Below, piece by piece: positions 33,928-45,269 of a DNA stretch of 64,000 nucleotides (position 1 is the first letter of the stretch; each line of letters opens with the position of its first letter). The notes beneath the pieces were generated by a model that did no database searches, was not told where the DNA came from, and saw only the letters and a program-made list of their open reading frames with translations. The position numbers were made by a program, and so were the translations under genes. This DNA is from Sphaerulina vaccinii (lineage: Eukaryota > Ascomycota > Dothideomycetes > Mycosphaerellales > Mycosphaerellaceae), in NCBI GenBank assembly GCA_022570795.1, contig JAKUDP010000010.1, positions 62,001 to 126,000 on the forward strand, given 5' to 3'.

Positions 33928-34169
33928 TCAAATCATGTCTGTCTGATGATCATATGAGCGGTATCTAGCTTAGCCGCCACTTGGCTCAAAGCCTCTGATC
34001 CGTCTCTGTTCGTCTCCTCGTATCTCGTCCGTGCTGGTTCTGGACGCTGCCTCTTGCGATAATGTCTCCGTCCGCGCGCGCCCTGTTCTCGATTGTCAGT
34101 CTGGATTCTAAGCAGCTTGGTGGCGACTCGAGTCGCGGAGAAACATACCTTGTTTCTGTCCTCATTCGA

Positions 34170-34836
34170 CTAGAACCATCCGGAGAAGTAGCCGCCACTC
34201 TTCTTCTTGTAGTCCTTCACGTGCTGCTGGAAGTTCTTGCTGTTGATCTTGTAAACAGCCTCTCCGTACTTCGCCAGGGCCTCCTTGCAGATCTCCTGTG
34301 CGATCTCCTCCTTCTCGTCGAAGCCCGCCTTGACGCCTTTGCCTGCGTGTTAGTACGGTTGTTCTTACACTCGCGAGTAAACAAACCCGGTTGCCGCCAA
34401 ATTCCGTCGTTGCCCAGCCATCGCTCCGTTACCATTGCTATTTAACCTCGCCATACCGCCGCTGCTGCCGTTGCCGTGGTGTTTGGAGGGGAATCGGGGA
34501 GAAGGGGATGTTATGCTTACCAGCGCACTCGGTGGTTGGGTTCTGGTACTTGATCGAGCGACCTTGGCCAGCCTTGCACGCATTCGAGCCTGGAACTTGG
34601 CAGGGGACGAGGAACTTGTTGGACATCTCGTGGGTGTGCGTAACTTCACCATGCCTGTGAAGTGGTCAGTCATCTCTGATAGGTCTCTCGAAGTGCAGCG
34701 CCGCACGTACGTAAACTCGACGTCCGGGTGGTCGCTGTCGCAGTTGAGCAGAGAACAATGCGACGGCGAGGTGAGAGGTGACTTACTGATGAATCTCGGT
34801 GGAGCTACCGCAGCTCACTTGGATCGGGCGACACAT
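34170..34836 (-). CDS. Small Cys-rich intracellular protein, MCR family copy 1
   Basis: Three exons on the minus strand, 34836-34787, 34654-34521 and 34342-34170, give 118 aa. It begins MCRPIQVSCGS and has a spaced Cys set: C2, C9, then VPCQVPGSNACKAG, TTECAGKG and EICKEAL. No signal peptide or membrane segment is seen. It is paralogous to the next gene (35224-35664): same start MCR, same C-x7-AC-x-AG spacing, same TxCAG followed by an intron at the same codon position, same E-I-C ... AL-x-x-YG block. It resembles the abundant fungal small proteins starting MC...C-G-H of unknown function. A 66-nt GT-AG intron-like segment also lies just past the stop (about 34085-34150), suggesting a 3' UTR intron. 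Confidence 0.7.
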
Positions 34837-35223
34837 GTTGAGAGAGGATGGATGAGTGTGGTGGTAAAGTTGCTAGTGTTTGAGCGTCGTTGGAAGATGT
34901 CGTGAAAGAGCGAATGTTGATGTTTCGGAGAGAAAGGTGGTGAGGTGAGTTTGTTTGAGTTCACCGCTGCTTACTAGCGTGCATTGCGATTGGTTGGAAA
35001 CAGGTGAAGTTTGGAGAAGACTCTCTGCGTGCTCGAAGCTGCTCGAATGCGCCGAAGTGAGCTCTGCATGGCTTGGTGGGAGATCGCTCGGTGGAAGTCG
35101 AAAGAGAGTGACATACAGCGAAGAACGATTAGGAGCAACCAACGCAGAGCACTGCCCGTTGGCTATCAAGAACCGCGACCTCGAACTCGACGATGATCAC
35201 ACCAGCTCCCCTCTACCGCCAAT
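34837..35223. other. Intergenic between the two MCR-family paralogues
   Basis: 387 bp, presumably the promoter of copy 1 and 3' end of copy 2; both genes are on the minus strand. No further gene. Confidence 0.4.
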
Positions 35224-35664
35224 CTAGCCACCCAGTCTGACCAACGGAGCCTTCTTTCTGTCCTCCTCCTTGCTGCCAACAAGCCACTCTCGAAGTCGCT
35301 TGGCCCAGCTCGCTCGTCTCTTGCCCACTCCACCGGTGTTGACGCGCCAAAGTGCCACGCCATACGTCCACAATGCCTGACGGCACACAGTCTCGCAGAT
35401 CTCGGTTTCTGGATGCAACCCTGCCGCGATCCCTTCACCATATGTTGTTAGCAGCGCCCGTTGGGAGACTCAGAAGAGAAAAATACCCGCACACTGCGTT
35501 GGTGGGCTCTGAAAGTCTTTCATTTTGCTCCTTCCAGCGACGCAGGCTTTCGAGCCTGGCTGCACACACGGCATCTTGAGGTTTTTGAGCACCAGAAAGT
35601 GGTATGATATTGGTTCGCCGAAGCCTGTTTGATGCTGGCAAGTCACTGTCAAGAGGCGACACAT
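35224..35664 (-). CDS. Small Cys-rich intracellular protein, MCR family copy 2
   Basis: Two exons on the minus strand, 35664-35487 and 35420-35224, give 124 aa. It begins MCRLLTVTCQHQTGFGEP, then MPCVQPGSKACVAGRSKMKD, TQCAGLHPETEICETVCRQA and LWTYGVALWRV, ending in a basic tail (EEDRKKAPLVRLGG). The intron falls after the first base of the Gly in CAG, exactly as in copy 1, but the first intron of copy 1 is absent. Function unknown. Tandem position and shared intron position show a local duplication that has since diverged strongly. Confidence 0.7.
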
Positions 35665-35892
35665 GATGGCTGAGCTGTTTTCGGGGGAGTGTTTCTGGTG
35701 ACGATCGCAACGAGACGAAAGTGCTTCGAAGGCGGTAGAAGATATCTCAATTCCTGTGAGCAGAAGACTCTGAGTGAATGATGCAAAGGTCGGCGTGCAG
35801 TGAATGGCTGAGACAATGGCAGCCTGCACAATTTTGGGACTCCTCGCGCGAAGATACTGGCCCTACAGGCTCTGACTGTCAGACCACTGCCA

Positions 35893-37459
35893 CTAAATCT
35901 TCGTGGGCTCCTCATGAACAACTTCGACGCTCACGCCATCATGTGCAGCCAATTTCTCCTCCACAGAAGCCGGTATAATCACATCCTCTTCCGTGAAGTA
36001 ATTGGTCTCCTTCACATACACAGCGATCACGTACAGCAAGCAGACCAGGCCGACAACATAGAGCAGGAGCTGAATGATGGCCTGGTTCCGATAACTTACA
36101 CCCTTTGAATCAATGACGAAGGAACTGCACATCCCGAGACTGACAGTTCCCTTGAAGGCTCCCGCATATCTAGCACATAGACTCGGATCGTTCGTCAAGG
36201 CTGCCAGAGTCCATTGCGTGGCGATCTGAAAGCAAGCATAGACGATGCCGAACAGCAGATAAAGAATGAAGCCTGCCGCGAAGGCAGACTCTGACCAGTC
36301 TACTGCTGGAGGGTCCTTGTGGCGATCGATGCCGTTATGGATGATCCAGCCTAGAAGACCTCCCATTGCTGCGATGCTAATGATGCCAACGACTGCTGAG
36401 CCGTAGAGGCCTCTCGAACGACGAGATGAGATCTTCTGGTTGTCCATAATGAGTGCTAGGCAGATTGGTGCTGGGATCATTATGACCTGGAAGAGCAAGT
36501 TGTTCAGAGATCGTGTTCGGAGGTTGAAGTAGTATGCTTAGTCGTGTTAGCAAGGTGCTTTCCAAGATATCGGACTTGCTTAGGCATACCGTTGATGCTG
36601 CTCACCAGAGCAAGGCACATCTCGCCTACAAACATAGCCGGCCAAAGAATCAAGATCTTCGGATCTCTCAATACTGCCAATAAGCCCAATAGCTCATCAC
36701 GGAGGTTGGGCTCCCTAAAGATGGCAAGGTGTCGTCCATCGTCTCGCACAACGTCTTTGGGATGTATGATCATCGTCAGATCCAGAACAATGGCACTACA
36801 ACTTGTCAGATCGGACCACAAGACTCGTCGGAAAGTACCACTTACCATGCCTGAATCACTACGAAAGTGATATAGATCGCAGCAGGAACCCCAGTAGCTT
36901 CTTGCTTGTCACGATTGACACCAAAAGCTATCAGTGCACCAACTGTACTACCAGTGCATGTCATGACCCACTGTTGCGTGATGTAAGCGGCCTTGTCCTT
37001 TTCTTCAGCATAAGCGAATTGAATGTAGCCCGAGCTCGTCCACAAAAGCGCTGCAGTCACGCCAAGAATAGCTCCACCAGTCAGAGGAAAGCTCGCATGT
37101 CCGGTTCTGTCGTAGTACCACAGGCCTCCAAGATAAATTGGATACCCGATTGCACCTAGTGCAATGGTGATCTTGGGCTTCAAGAAGTTCAAGACTGTTC
37201 CAGCAAGCCATCCTGCCACGAAGTATACTCCGTAGAGGATGGCATTGGTAAGTGAGCCAACGTGTACAGATGATGGCTTGCCTCCTCCAGCACCTAGTCC
37301 TGTCAAAGCGAGGTAGATTCCTGGACAGCAGAAGAGTACGCTGGGAGTATATTAGCTTAGTAAATGGCGTGTTGACGTAGTGACTTACGAGCCAACGATG
37401 AAGTTCTGGTGGACTGGACGCGAGAGACGTAGCCTCTGCTTCAGCGTGAGTTTGGCCAT
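35893..37459 (-). CDS. UNC93-like (DUF895) major facilitator transporter
   Basis: About four exons on the minus strand, starting at 37459 with MAKLTLKQRLRLSRPVHQN. Roughly 11-12 membrane segments are seen. The signature region LYGVYFVAGWLAGTVLNFL, then ALGAIGYPIYLGGLW, LWTSSGYIQFAYAEEKDK and AYITQQWVMTCTGSTVGAL, is typical of fungal UNC93-like/DUF895 members of the MFS. The long hydrophilic loop IHPKDVVRDDGRHLAIFREP sits mid-protein, as usual. The cytosolic tail is acidic. Substrate unknown; the family includes putative ion and small-molecule carriers. It is transcribed away from the PhyH gene at 37888 and could serve the neighbouring amide-hydrolase genes, but that is only positional inference. 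Confidence 0.85.
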
Positions 37460-37887
37460 CTTTGTCCGAAGCCGGCAAGCACACGTTGTGAGGGACTAAT
37501 TAGACTATACATTGACAGACTACAACAGTCTCGTTCATTGTATGTGGTCTTGCCCTATCTATCAATCGACGATATGCCTTCTTCTGACCAAGATCCGCGC
37601 CTATGTGCACGATTGTGCCCATAGCTGGTTCAAAGAGGTAAAGATCGTTATCAAGCTCAGCGACATACCACAATTCTTGATAGCATTTCAGGCTAAAGCT
37701 CCCGTGATGATATGTGATTCGGCATTTCGGTATAGCACGAGCATGTTGGTTATGCATCGCGATGATCGTGTCAGGGCACTCCCTGTAAGGAGGTTACATT
37801 GGAGCCACGTGGGGCTGGGATGTCTACTTCATTGAAGAGTTCACCAGTCTGCTCTGGTGACGGTGGAGATCTGACAATGCAATCGCA
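37460..37887. promoter_or_regulatory. Divergent intergenic, UNC93-like / PhyH genes
   Basis: 428 bp between two divergent start codons. No coding motif; probably shared regulatory sequence. Confidence 0.4.
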
Positions 37888-39037
37888 ATGACTTCCACTA
37901 CGGCAATCATGACGAGCAACGACTCAAAGTATGGGAATGGCGATGTTAATCACCACCAGCCGCCACCAGATCAGAAGTACAACGATACTTTGATCTCCTT
38001 CGAGAGAATCCTGGAAGCATATCATACGGAGTGGCCTCTAAGACAAAGAATAGAGGTGCCAGAGTTCTCAGCAGATGCAGATCCAAAGGATGTAGTTGAA
38101 GGCATCAAGAAGGCTGGAGGCTGTATTGTACGGAAGATTGTCCCGCTAGAATCTCTAGCACAGATGGAGAAGGATATCAGGCCATATCTGGAGGCAGACT
38201 CCGCATGGGAAGCTGACACTTTCTTCCCACCGACGACTAAGCGTGCCTTTGGCTTGATCGGCAAGTCCAGAGCATTCGCACTGGATGTCATTGGGAACGA
38301 GCTATACCAGGCAGTCTGCGACGAGTTCCTGACAACGAAATGTTATCCATACTTTGGCAATCGCAACATTCCAAACGTCTCGCGACCTCAAGTCAACAAT
38401 ACCATAGCGTTCTCCGTCAGGCCTGGTAACAGCTTCGACCAGCCACTGCATCGAGACGACGACATCCACTATGCAGATCGACCACGTATCGAGACGTACC
38501 CAGATCAGACAAACTCCCGAGACTATGGCATGGGATTCTTCGTAGCAGTGAAGAAGTCAAACAAAGCCAATGGTGCAACCCGCTTCATTCCCGGCAGTCA
38601 TCTTGAGGCTACGATTCAACCGCCAGATGAAGACTTCGCAGCTTATGCCGAGCTCGAACCGGGCGATGGCTTCATTCTGCTGTCAAGCTGCTACCATGGC
38701 GGGAGCGCGAACACTACCGAGGACGAGGAGCGTTTGCTGGTGAGCTGCTTCATGACGAGAGGATGGCTTCGGCAAGAAGAAAACCAGTATCTTGCTGTGC
38801 CAATCGAAGTTGCTCGTACTCTTCCTGTGCGGATCCAGAGGCTGATGGGATATCAGCCATCGGATGTGAGTGCCTGGAACTCATTGTCTCTTGACTATAC
38901 CAACATCATGTGCTGACACAGACGTGTAGCCAATGTTGGGGTGGGTAGACTTCAAGGATCCGCGAGTCGTGCTGGATCCAGAAGAGAAGGGGAAAGTAGG
39001 ACACCAGAACATGGACAAATATAAAAGGACGCAGTAG
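37888..39037 (+). CDS. Phytanoyl-CoA dioxygenase (PhyH) family Fe(II)/2-oxoglutarate oxygenase
   Basis: Two exons, 37888-38865 and 38930-39037, give 361 aa. The iron facial triad is visible: H188-R-D190 in FDQPLHRDDD and H270 in SSCYHGGSAN. The 2-oxoglutarate-binding Arg probably lies in ERLLVSCFMTRGW. GATRFIPGSHLEA is the usual strand-turn motif between the ligands. Members of this fungal group oxidise secondary metabolites or lipids, so the substrate is open. No targeting signal is seen. The Met at 37888 is used; another in-frame Met seven codons later is also possible. The UNC93-like transporter is divergent and the dimethylformamidase-like gene is next downstream on the same strand. Confidence 0.88.
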
Positions 39038-39510
39038 GAGATAGCATGTTGATGTGTGGAGATGGAGTTGCACCAAATAGCAAAGCGCGTCGAGTTCTTG
39101 TCTCAGCAGTTCACCCGAGCCTCAATGCAGATTAGCGCGAAATCGAGGCACATCCTCCACATCTCCTCCCATGTTCTCATCTCTCCCGCATCCGTAGACA
39201 TCTCGCATTTCCAGACGCGGCCGCAGTCTCAAGTCACGTCGCCTTGACGTGACGTCCTCCAGACTAGGAGCTGTCAACAATAAGGCGACGGGCCTGAGGG
39301 CGGCAGAAAGTATGATAAGATGACGGCCAACAGTCGGAGCAACAGAGAGCGAATGCTCCCTACAATGCAACTCACAACCTGGCCGACCATGAGCTCCAGC
39401 CTCCAGCCTTGTAGTCAAGATGTAGAATTTACTGCATAGTTCAAGGTAAGTGGCGGATGAGTGAGAAGCTAATTGTACAATCGAGCTCTTGACAGAAGTG
39501 CTCTACTAGC
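39038..39510. other. Intergenic between PhyH and DMFase-like genes
   Basis: 473 bp, no gene supported; both neighbours run on the plus strand. Confidence 0.4.
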
Positions 39511-41917
39511 ATGGCGACAATATATCCTGTTCCAGACGACTACCCTCCAGAAATCATCGGGTACACTGAGCCATGGATAGCCAGCCCAGGAGACGAAGTC
39601 GCTATCAAGATCTCTTGCACCGAGCCAGAGTACAGATATCGAACACTCCATATACTCCAAGGCTATGAGGGCGAGATGAGCCCACCGAAACTAGTCAGAG
39701 AGGTCACAGAAATACCCTCAGGTGTTCTGCCCGGCCGCTTTCAGCTGGCTCATCCAGGCTCATGGGCTGAAATACCGCCTCTGCCCTGCATCGAACAGGA
39801 TACTGGCATAACAGTGCAGCTTCATGCACAGCCATGGCTGGTACAATGCGAGCATGTGCAAGCACTTATATCGAGTCTCGACACAACTACATGTACTGGA
39901 TGTGCCATTGTTCTGGATGAGAATGGTGCCGTGCAAGTCTGGATCGGCACGGGCGAAGATGTCGAGGTTTTGCAGACTGGCTTCATCGTTGAGAAGCGCC
40001 GTTGGCTCAAAATCGTTCTAGACATCGCAGACTGCACTGTGCATCTTGAGATCATAGAAATGTCCGAGGGACTAGTGCCTGCCGGACGTAACGTGGATCA
40101 GACCTTTGAGCTTGGCATATCGGCGAGCGTATGCAACTTGGAGCCAGTTCTGCTTGCTGCCTCGCATGCTATGTCTTCCACCACTTCCACTCGCCAAGGT
40201 GTGCCCGGAAATCACTTCAACGGTCGACTGGAAGGCGTGATGATTGAGACACGCGGAGCACAATCTCTTCGTCTCCTTACGCACTATGACTTCTCGCAGG
40301 AGATGTCCAGTGATACAATCATCGATGTTTCTGGCAGTGAGCATCATGGCAAACTACACAACGCTCCAACACGAGCGGTCAAAGGCTACAACTGGCCCGG
40401 GACTGAGATCGACTGGACGAAAGATTCGCGGTATTATGGCGCAATTCACTTCCATGACGATGATCTTGACGATGCCGAATGGCGAACAGATTTCGCCATC
40501 ACTGTACCACTCACGGCCAGGTCTGGTGTGTACGCTGTAGAAGTTGTGGGCACGTCATCTAATGTCAAAGACACAATACCATTCTTCGTGCGGCCCTCGA
40601 AAAACATTCCGTCCCATCAGCCGAAGGTCGCCCTCGTAGCCTCAACTTTCACATATCTTGCTGTAAGTCATACGACTGGCTAGATATGCATGGTACACCT
40701 GCTTACAGTCGAGTGAATGCTACAGTACGCGAACGAGCATATGTGGGATCAGAACTCACCAGCTCGAGCTGAAGTTCCCGACAGCTTTGGCTCCTTCGAA
40801 TTCTACAAAGACGAAACCTTCTACAAACAAGTCCGACGAAAAGATCTGGGCCTCTCCTGTTACGACGTCCACAGCGATGAAAGCGGTGTCGTCTTCTCCT
40901 CCTGTAAACGTCCCTTACTCATCCACAGACCTGACTATGTGAACTGGACTGGGCACAGACCAAGAGGACTGTCAGCCGAGCTGATCATGATAGGATATCT
41001 CGAAAGACTCGGGATCGCATATGATGTGCTCACAGACCATGACCTTCACATGGATGGCCTCTCGGCCTTGAAGAGATACAAAGTCGTACTCACAGGTTGT
41101 CATCCAGAATATCCTACCTTACAATCCTACCGAGCGTATGAAGAATTCCTCAAGCAAGGAGGGAGACTGATGTATCTAGGTGGCAATGGCTTCTACTGGT
41201 CCAGCGCTCTCGATACGAAAGCCAGCCCTCATCGCTTAGAAGTTCGCAGAGGTGGCCAAGGCGTCAGAACTTCTTTTCAAGAACCTGGCGAAAGACATCA
41301 CTCTACTGATGGGCTCGTGGGAGGTCTGTGGAGAGATCGTGGCAAAGCTGCGAACTACCTTGTGGGAGTTGGTTGTTGTGGCGAGGGAGCTGGACCTGGT
41401 ACGAAACTCATGTGTATAAGTCGACCTTCTAAGACAACTGCTGACTTATACACTCCTGTTTGTAGGTGTGCCTTACCGTGTTAAACCTGATCTGACTATA
41501 AACGAGCCTGAGCTGTTTGCTAAGATCTTCGCTGGACTTCACATCGATGATCCTAAAGATTTCACGTTTGGCCACGATGCACTTGGAGGCTTCGGAGGTG
41601 GTGCTTCGGCAGATGAGATCGATCGCGTTGATTTTGCATATGGATCGCCTCGCAACATTGTGGTTTTGGCAAGTTCTACTGGGCATTCGGATCGATTTGG
41701 ACTTTTTCCCGAGGACGTTCACTTTCCAATGCTCAAGACACTGGGCTCCCAGACAGACATGATAAGGTCGGATATGACTTATCACGAAACTGCTGGAGGA
41801 GGTGCAGTCTTCTCGGTAGGCAGTATCTCTTGGTATGTTGCTCTTGGTTGGATGGACCACGACAATGATGTCGCTAGAATTACAGCCAACGTGTTGCGAA
41901 TGTTTCTAGACGAATGA
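39511..41917 (+). CDS. N,N-dimethylformamidase large-subunit-like protein
   Basis: Three exons, 39511-40662, 40726-41398 and 41466-41917, give 758 aa. The first ~180 residues include an N-terminal beta domain (EIIGYTEPWIASPGDEVAIK), followed by a LamG/concanavalin-like segment (HFNGRLEGVMIETRG ... THYDFSQEMSSDTIIDVSG). The C-terminal half matches the dimethylformamidase beta-subunit domain: RPLLIHRPDYVNW, VLTDHDLHMDGLSALKRYKV, VLTGCHPEYPTLQSYRAYEE and GGRLMYLGGNGFYWSSALD. The HPEY motif is characteristic and probably part of the iron site. Bacterial DMFase also needs a small alpha subunit; none is seen here. The fungal protein may cleave a different amide. No signal peptide. Confidence 0.88.
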
Positions 41918-42481
41918 TCTGAAGAACTTTAGTAGAGAGTCTTCACAATGACAGTCACACATCCACTTATCCGAGTGTCAAGACCTTCAAAGCTTTGAAG
42001 AGATAGTTGAGTGCCGAGACTTGAGCCGTTATATGAACAGCCGGGTGAAGACGGATCGTGTCTCGCCCATGTGCGAGATGGACCGGGCCTGAGGGTGGCT
42101 CATGCGCAGCGGATATGCCGGTTGTGGGCAGTGCGGGGAGGCTCTCCAGAGAGTTTCGCAGGTCTGTAGCTCGGTTGTCTGATCAAATGACGATGTTTGG
42201 CCGGATGCCATCCCGAGAGGAGTGTAGTCGCGTGTCCTGTGGTGGCTATGAGGGAATTGGTCTCTTGCTTGTGACAAGCAGCAGGCTAATCACACGCATT
42301 TCTTGTTCTCCGTGGCTGCTGAGTCTTCTTCCTGTTCCCTAGCAACTGACAGTCACGCGAGCTCCGACTGACTGACCTTCGAACGAGCAAGAGCAAGCCA
42401 ACGCCAGAGCACATACGGTAGCCCGAAGGAGAGGTTAGAGAGAAGAACAGCATCACAAACAGCACCAAGCAAGAAACAGTC
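41918..42481. other. Intergenic, nothing recognised
   Basis: 564 bp between two plus-strand genes. No coding signal. Confidence 0.4.
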
Positions 42482-43103
42482 ATGTCCTCAGATTCACTTG
42501 CTCTGTTCAGGAAAGGGCTTGGGCCTGATCTCAATGGCCTGGCAGAGAAGCACATGCAACACGAGTAGGTGCATTCTGAAGAGCTTCCTTCAACAAGCCA
42601 GAAAGGCTATCATTCTGACTCGCAACAACAGTCTGACGCAATCCGACCGCGATGCCCTCAAGAAAGCCGCCTCAACAGTCTCCCTCCACACAACAATCGG
42701 CTCTGCAGTCGGCATCGCCCTGACAATGCTCCTCGCATATCGCGTACGAAGCGGACGCAAAGCTATGTTCCGTGCCTTCAGAACTGCCGAGAAGCCTCAA
42801 GCGGTACGGTTCGCTGATGGTCGAGAAGAGACGCTGGCGGATCTTACGCCTCTGCTCAAACCTAGCAGGCTAGGCGATGTTGCGACCTTCACGTTCCTTG
42901 GAGTCGGTGGGCTATTCTTTGGAGGAGAGACGGGGCTGTTGACTGGCAGTTTGCAGGCGAGAAGGCAGATCAATCAGGATCCAGAAAGCAGAGAGAGGAT
43001 ACAGAATGCCTTCAAGAGGTTTCAAGCTGATGCGCTGAGGACGCAGGCGAATCTGCTGGACGACAGTGTGACGAAAGCTGGATATAATGGAATCTTGAAA
43101 TAG
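42482..43103 (+). CDS. Conserved fungal membrane protein of unknown function
   Basis: My model has two exons, 42482-42564 and 42602-43103, giving 194 aa, starting MSSDSLALFRKGLGPDLNGL. The joining intron is only 37 nt (donor GTAGGT, acceptor CCAG), shorter than any other here; it is needed to connect the start to the main frame. Two hydrophobic segments are seen: about residues 58-80 (TTIGSAVGIALTMLLAYRV) and 120-140 (FTFLGVGGLFFGGETGLLTG). The remainder is charged and helical. It may be an organelle membrane protein. An alternative is an unspliced start at an internal Met near 42534. I do not recognise the family. Confidence 0.65.
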
Positions 43104-44126
43104 AGAAGCTTTACTATGAAGTAGAGTCGGATACCAGGACAAGAGGCTAACGATATGTTGAGAACTCAGCTCAGTCCATCAAGCACATGTATGGGTGTGT
43201 CTTGTCATAACCAGCTTCGAGTCTATCACCAGCAGTAACAAGTCCTACGGCACTCAGCACCGAGTGTTAGCAGTCCCAAATAATGTACAGATCCAGCGAG
43301 CCAGTCATGCCTACTTCTTCTGCGTCGTCATGGTATCGTGGAGATCACTAGAGCCCGGCGATCGTGCCAGATTGGTTATGCGTTGTCAGCCCTTCGCTAT
43401 TGCACAAGCGAACCACCATTGACTTACCACACTGTTCTCTGCTGTGCTTATCGGCTCGTGCCGCCAGCAGGACCTGTGAGAGCTAGAGGTGGGTTTCTTC
43501 TAATGGCTTCCCTCATTCCCAAGCTACGCAGATCGAGTCCATTCTTGTGTGTTGGCTGCCATGCCATGTTGTCCATATCTGTCGGGCACTCAGTGAGTAT
43601 CGAGCAGTGCTAGAGTCGTGTCATGGTGGAAATTGTTATGAGTGTTCGATTCTTCTACATCGGCAATGTGTGTAGTACAAGTAGTGCTGGTTTGAGACAC
43701 CGAAGCAGAGCTAGGTCCACATGGTTCAACCCATAACGTTACACAAGCTCCTTGAAATACGAATGTTCGATAGTGAGTCCAGTTGTTTATAACAGTGCTT
43801 CTCTGACAGCTAGATCCCAGCCACGGCTAAAAGGCTAGGAATGGGGAGGATCGCGCAGATGCTCTTTACGCCCATCGTAGGTTCATGTTCAGACTCAGGG
43901 TCGGGTTTTCGTACAGGTTGTCTTCGAACCTAGGTATAAAGGCCATGGGGGGGCAATCGTCTGATTTGTCAAATAGGTCAATCTGGTAATGCAGAGAGTT
44001 GGCGGCGAGTGTGTGCTAACGTGTTAGTGAACATGACTGTGAGACTCCTCAAGATGTCATCGAGATCATCGTTTTCGTTGAAGACATGTTCGTTATAGGC
44101 TGCTCTGGCGTCTTTCCGGATCGTGC
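43104..44126. other. 1.0-kb intergenic, nothing recognised
   Basis: Between a plus-strand and a minus-strand gene (convergent). Short frames only; no repeats noted. Confidence 0.4.
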
Positions 44127-45269
44127 TTAGTCAACAACGTACTCTGCAGTAGGCTTCGGTATGCCACAGCTCGTACCATCAACCACCTTAACCTTCTCTT
44201 CACCATACTGCTTGTACTGTCCTTTGACCATGTCCTGCATATAGGTATAAGGACAATCTCGTGCACCGCCGACAACAGCCGGATACCCACGATGTCCTAG
44301 CTGATACAAGTTGTTCTCGACGCCCCAGTTCTCTCGCTTTTCGCGTGCATCACCTTTCCTGATCTCGCATGCAAAGATCTCGTCGGCCGTATTGTTGCCG
44401 TGGCGAACGACTTTTCCTTCGGGGTTGCAGAACATCGCTTCGCCCATACTATTGAACGTCCCGTCGCTGCCTGCTAGCGCGACACTGACGGTCCACATGG
44501 TGTTGCAGAAGGCGTTTGACTGATTAGTGAACCTCCAGCTCTCCTTGATAGAACTTGTGTAGCCTGCGGTCCTCAGCATGATCTCAGCTCCCTTGTATGC
44601 GCATTCACGAGCCATTTCGGGGAGTTGGCCATCGTGACATATGATGTGAGCCATTGGAGTTCCATTGGGACCTGAGAAGACTGGGATGCCTCTGTTACCA
44701 GGATACTGCTCGTCGATAACAAGGTTAGTCAGCTAGTCCATAGTGCTTTTCGAGAAGACAGCATGCGGTGAAGGTGTTGCAAGGTGTGGAAGAGGACAGG
44801 TGAAATGGACGTTGCTCCCGAAGTGCTGGTAGTGGTAGTGCTGACTTACCCACGGCTCTACAGGGACCCAAGGATGCATCTTTCGGTAGTAGTTCACGAT
44901 CTCGCCTGAGCTGTTGATCACCAGGCCAGTATTCCAAGGTAAGCCGAGCTTGTTCCTCTCCATGATCGAGAAGCAGCCCCAGATCTTGTGTTCGATACAC
45001 GCTTGCTTGAATGCGTTTACTTCGGCCCCATCGAGAGTGCACATGATCCTGTCGTCTGTAGACATGCTCAGGCCATGAATGCAGTACTCCGGGAAGACAA
45101 TCATATCCATCATGGGGTATCCTCGGCGAGCTTTGCGGACTAGCTTACAGACATGCTTCGTTGCATCCTTCAGCTGTTCCTGCGTTTGAACGTCGAAAAG
45201 CTGGGATTGACAGACGCCGATGACCAGTGAGTCAGCGCTTGACTTGTTCAATCCGCCTAGCCCAGACAT
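44127..45269 (-). CDS. Formamidase / aliphatic amidase of the nitrilase superfamily
   Basis: Two exons on the minus strand, 45269-44850 and 44705-44127 (intron 144 nt), give 332 aa, the usual length for AmiE/AmiF enzymes. The catalytic triad is visible: Glu61 in IVFPEYCIHG, Lys130 in IVNYYRKMHPW and Cys163 in HIICHDGQLPE. The block GYTSSIKESWRFTNQSNAFC and the segment MGEAMFCNPEGKVVRHGNN agree with the formamidase/aliphatic-amidase branch. It hydrolyses a short-chain amide, most likely formamide, to the acid and ammonia in the cytosol. It lies 2.2 kb from the dimethylformamidase-like gene, which could produce related C1 compounds. Formamide versus acetamide preference cannot be settled by eye. 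Confidence 0.92.

Noticed and set aside
33928..34169. 78-codon open frame after the stop of MCR copy 1
   Set aside because: It is Arg-rich and unlike the protein, and contains a good 66-nt GT-AG intron of length divisible by three, which fits a 3' UTR intron better.
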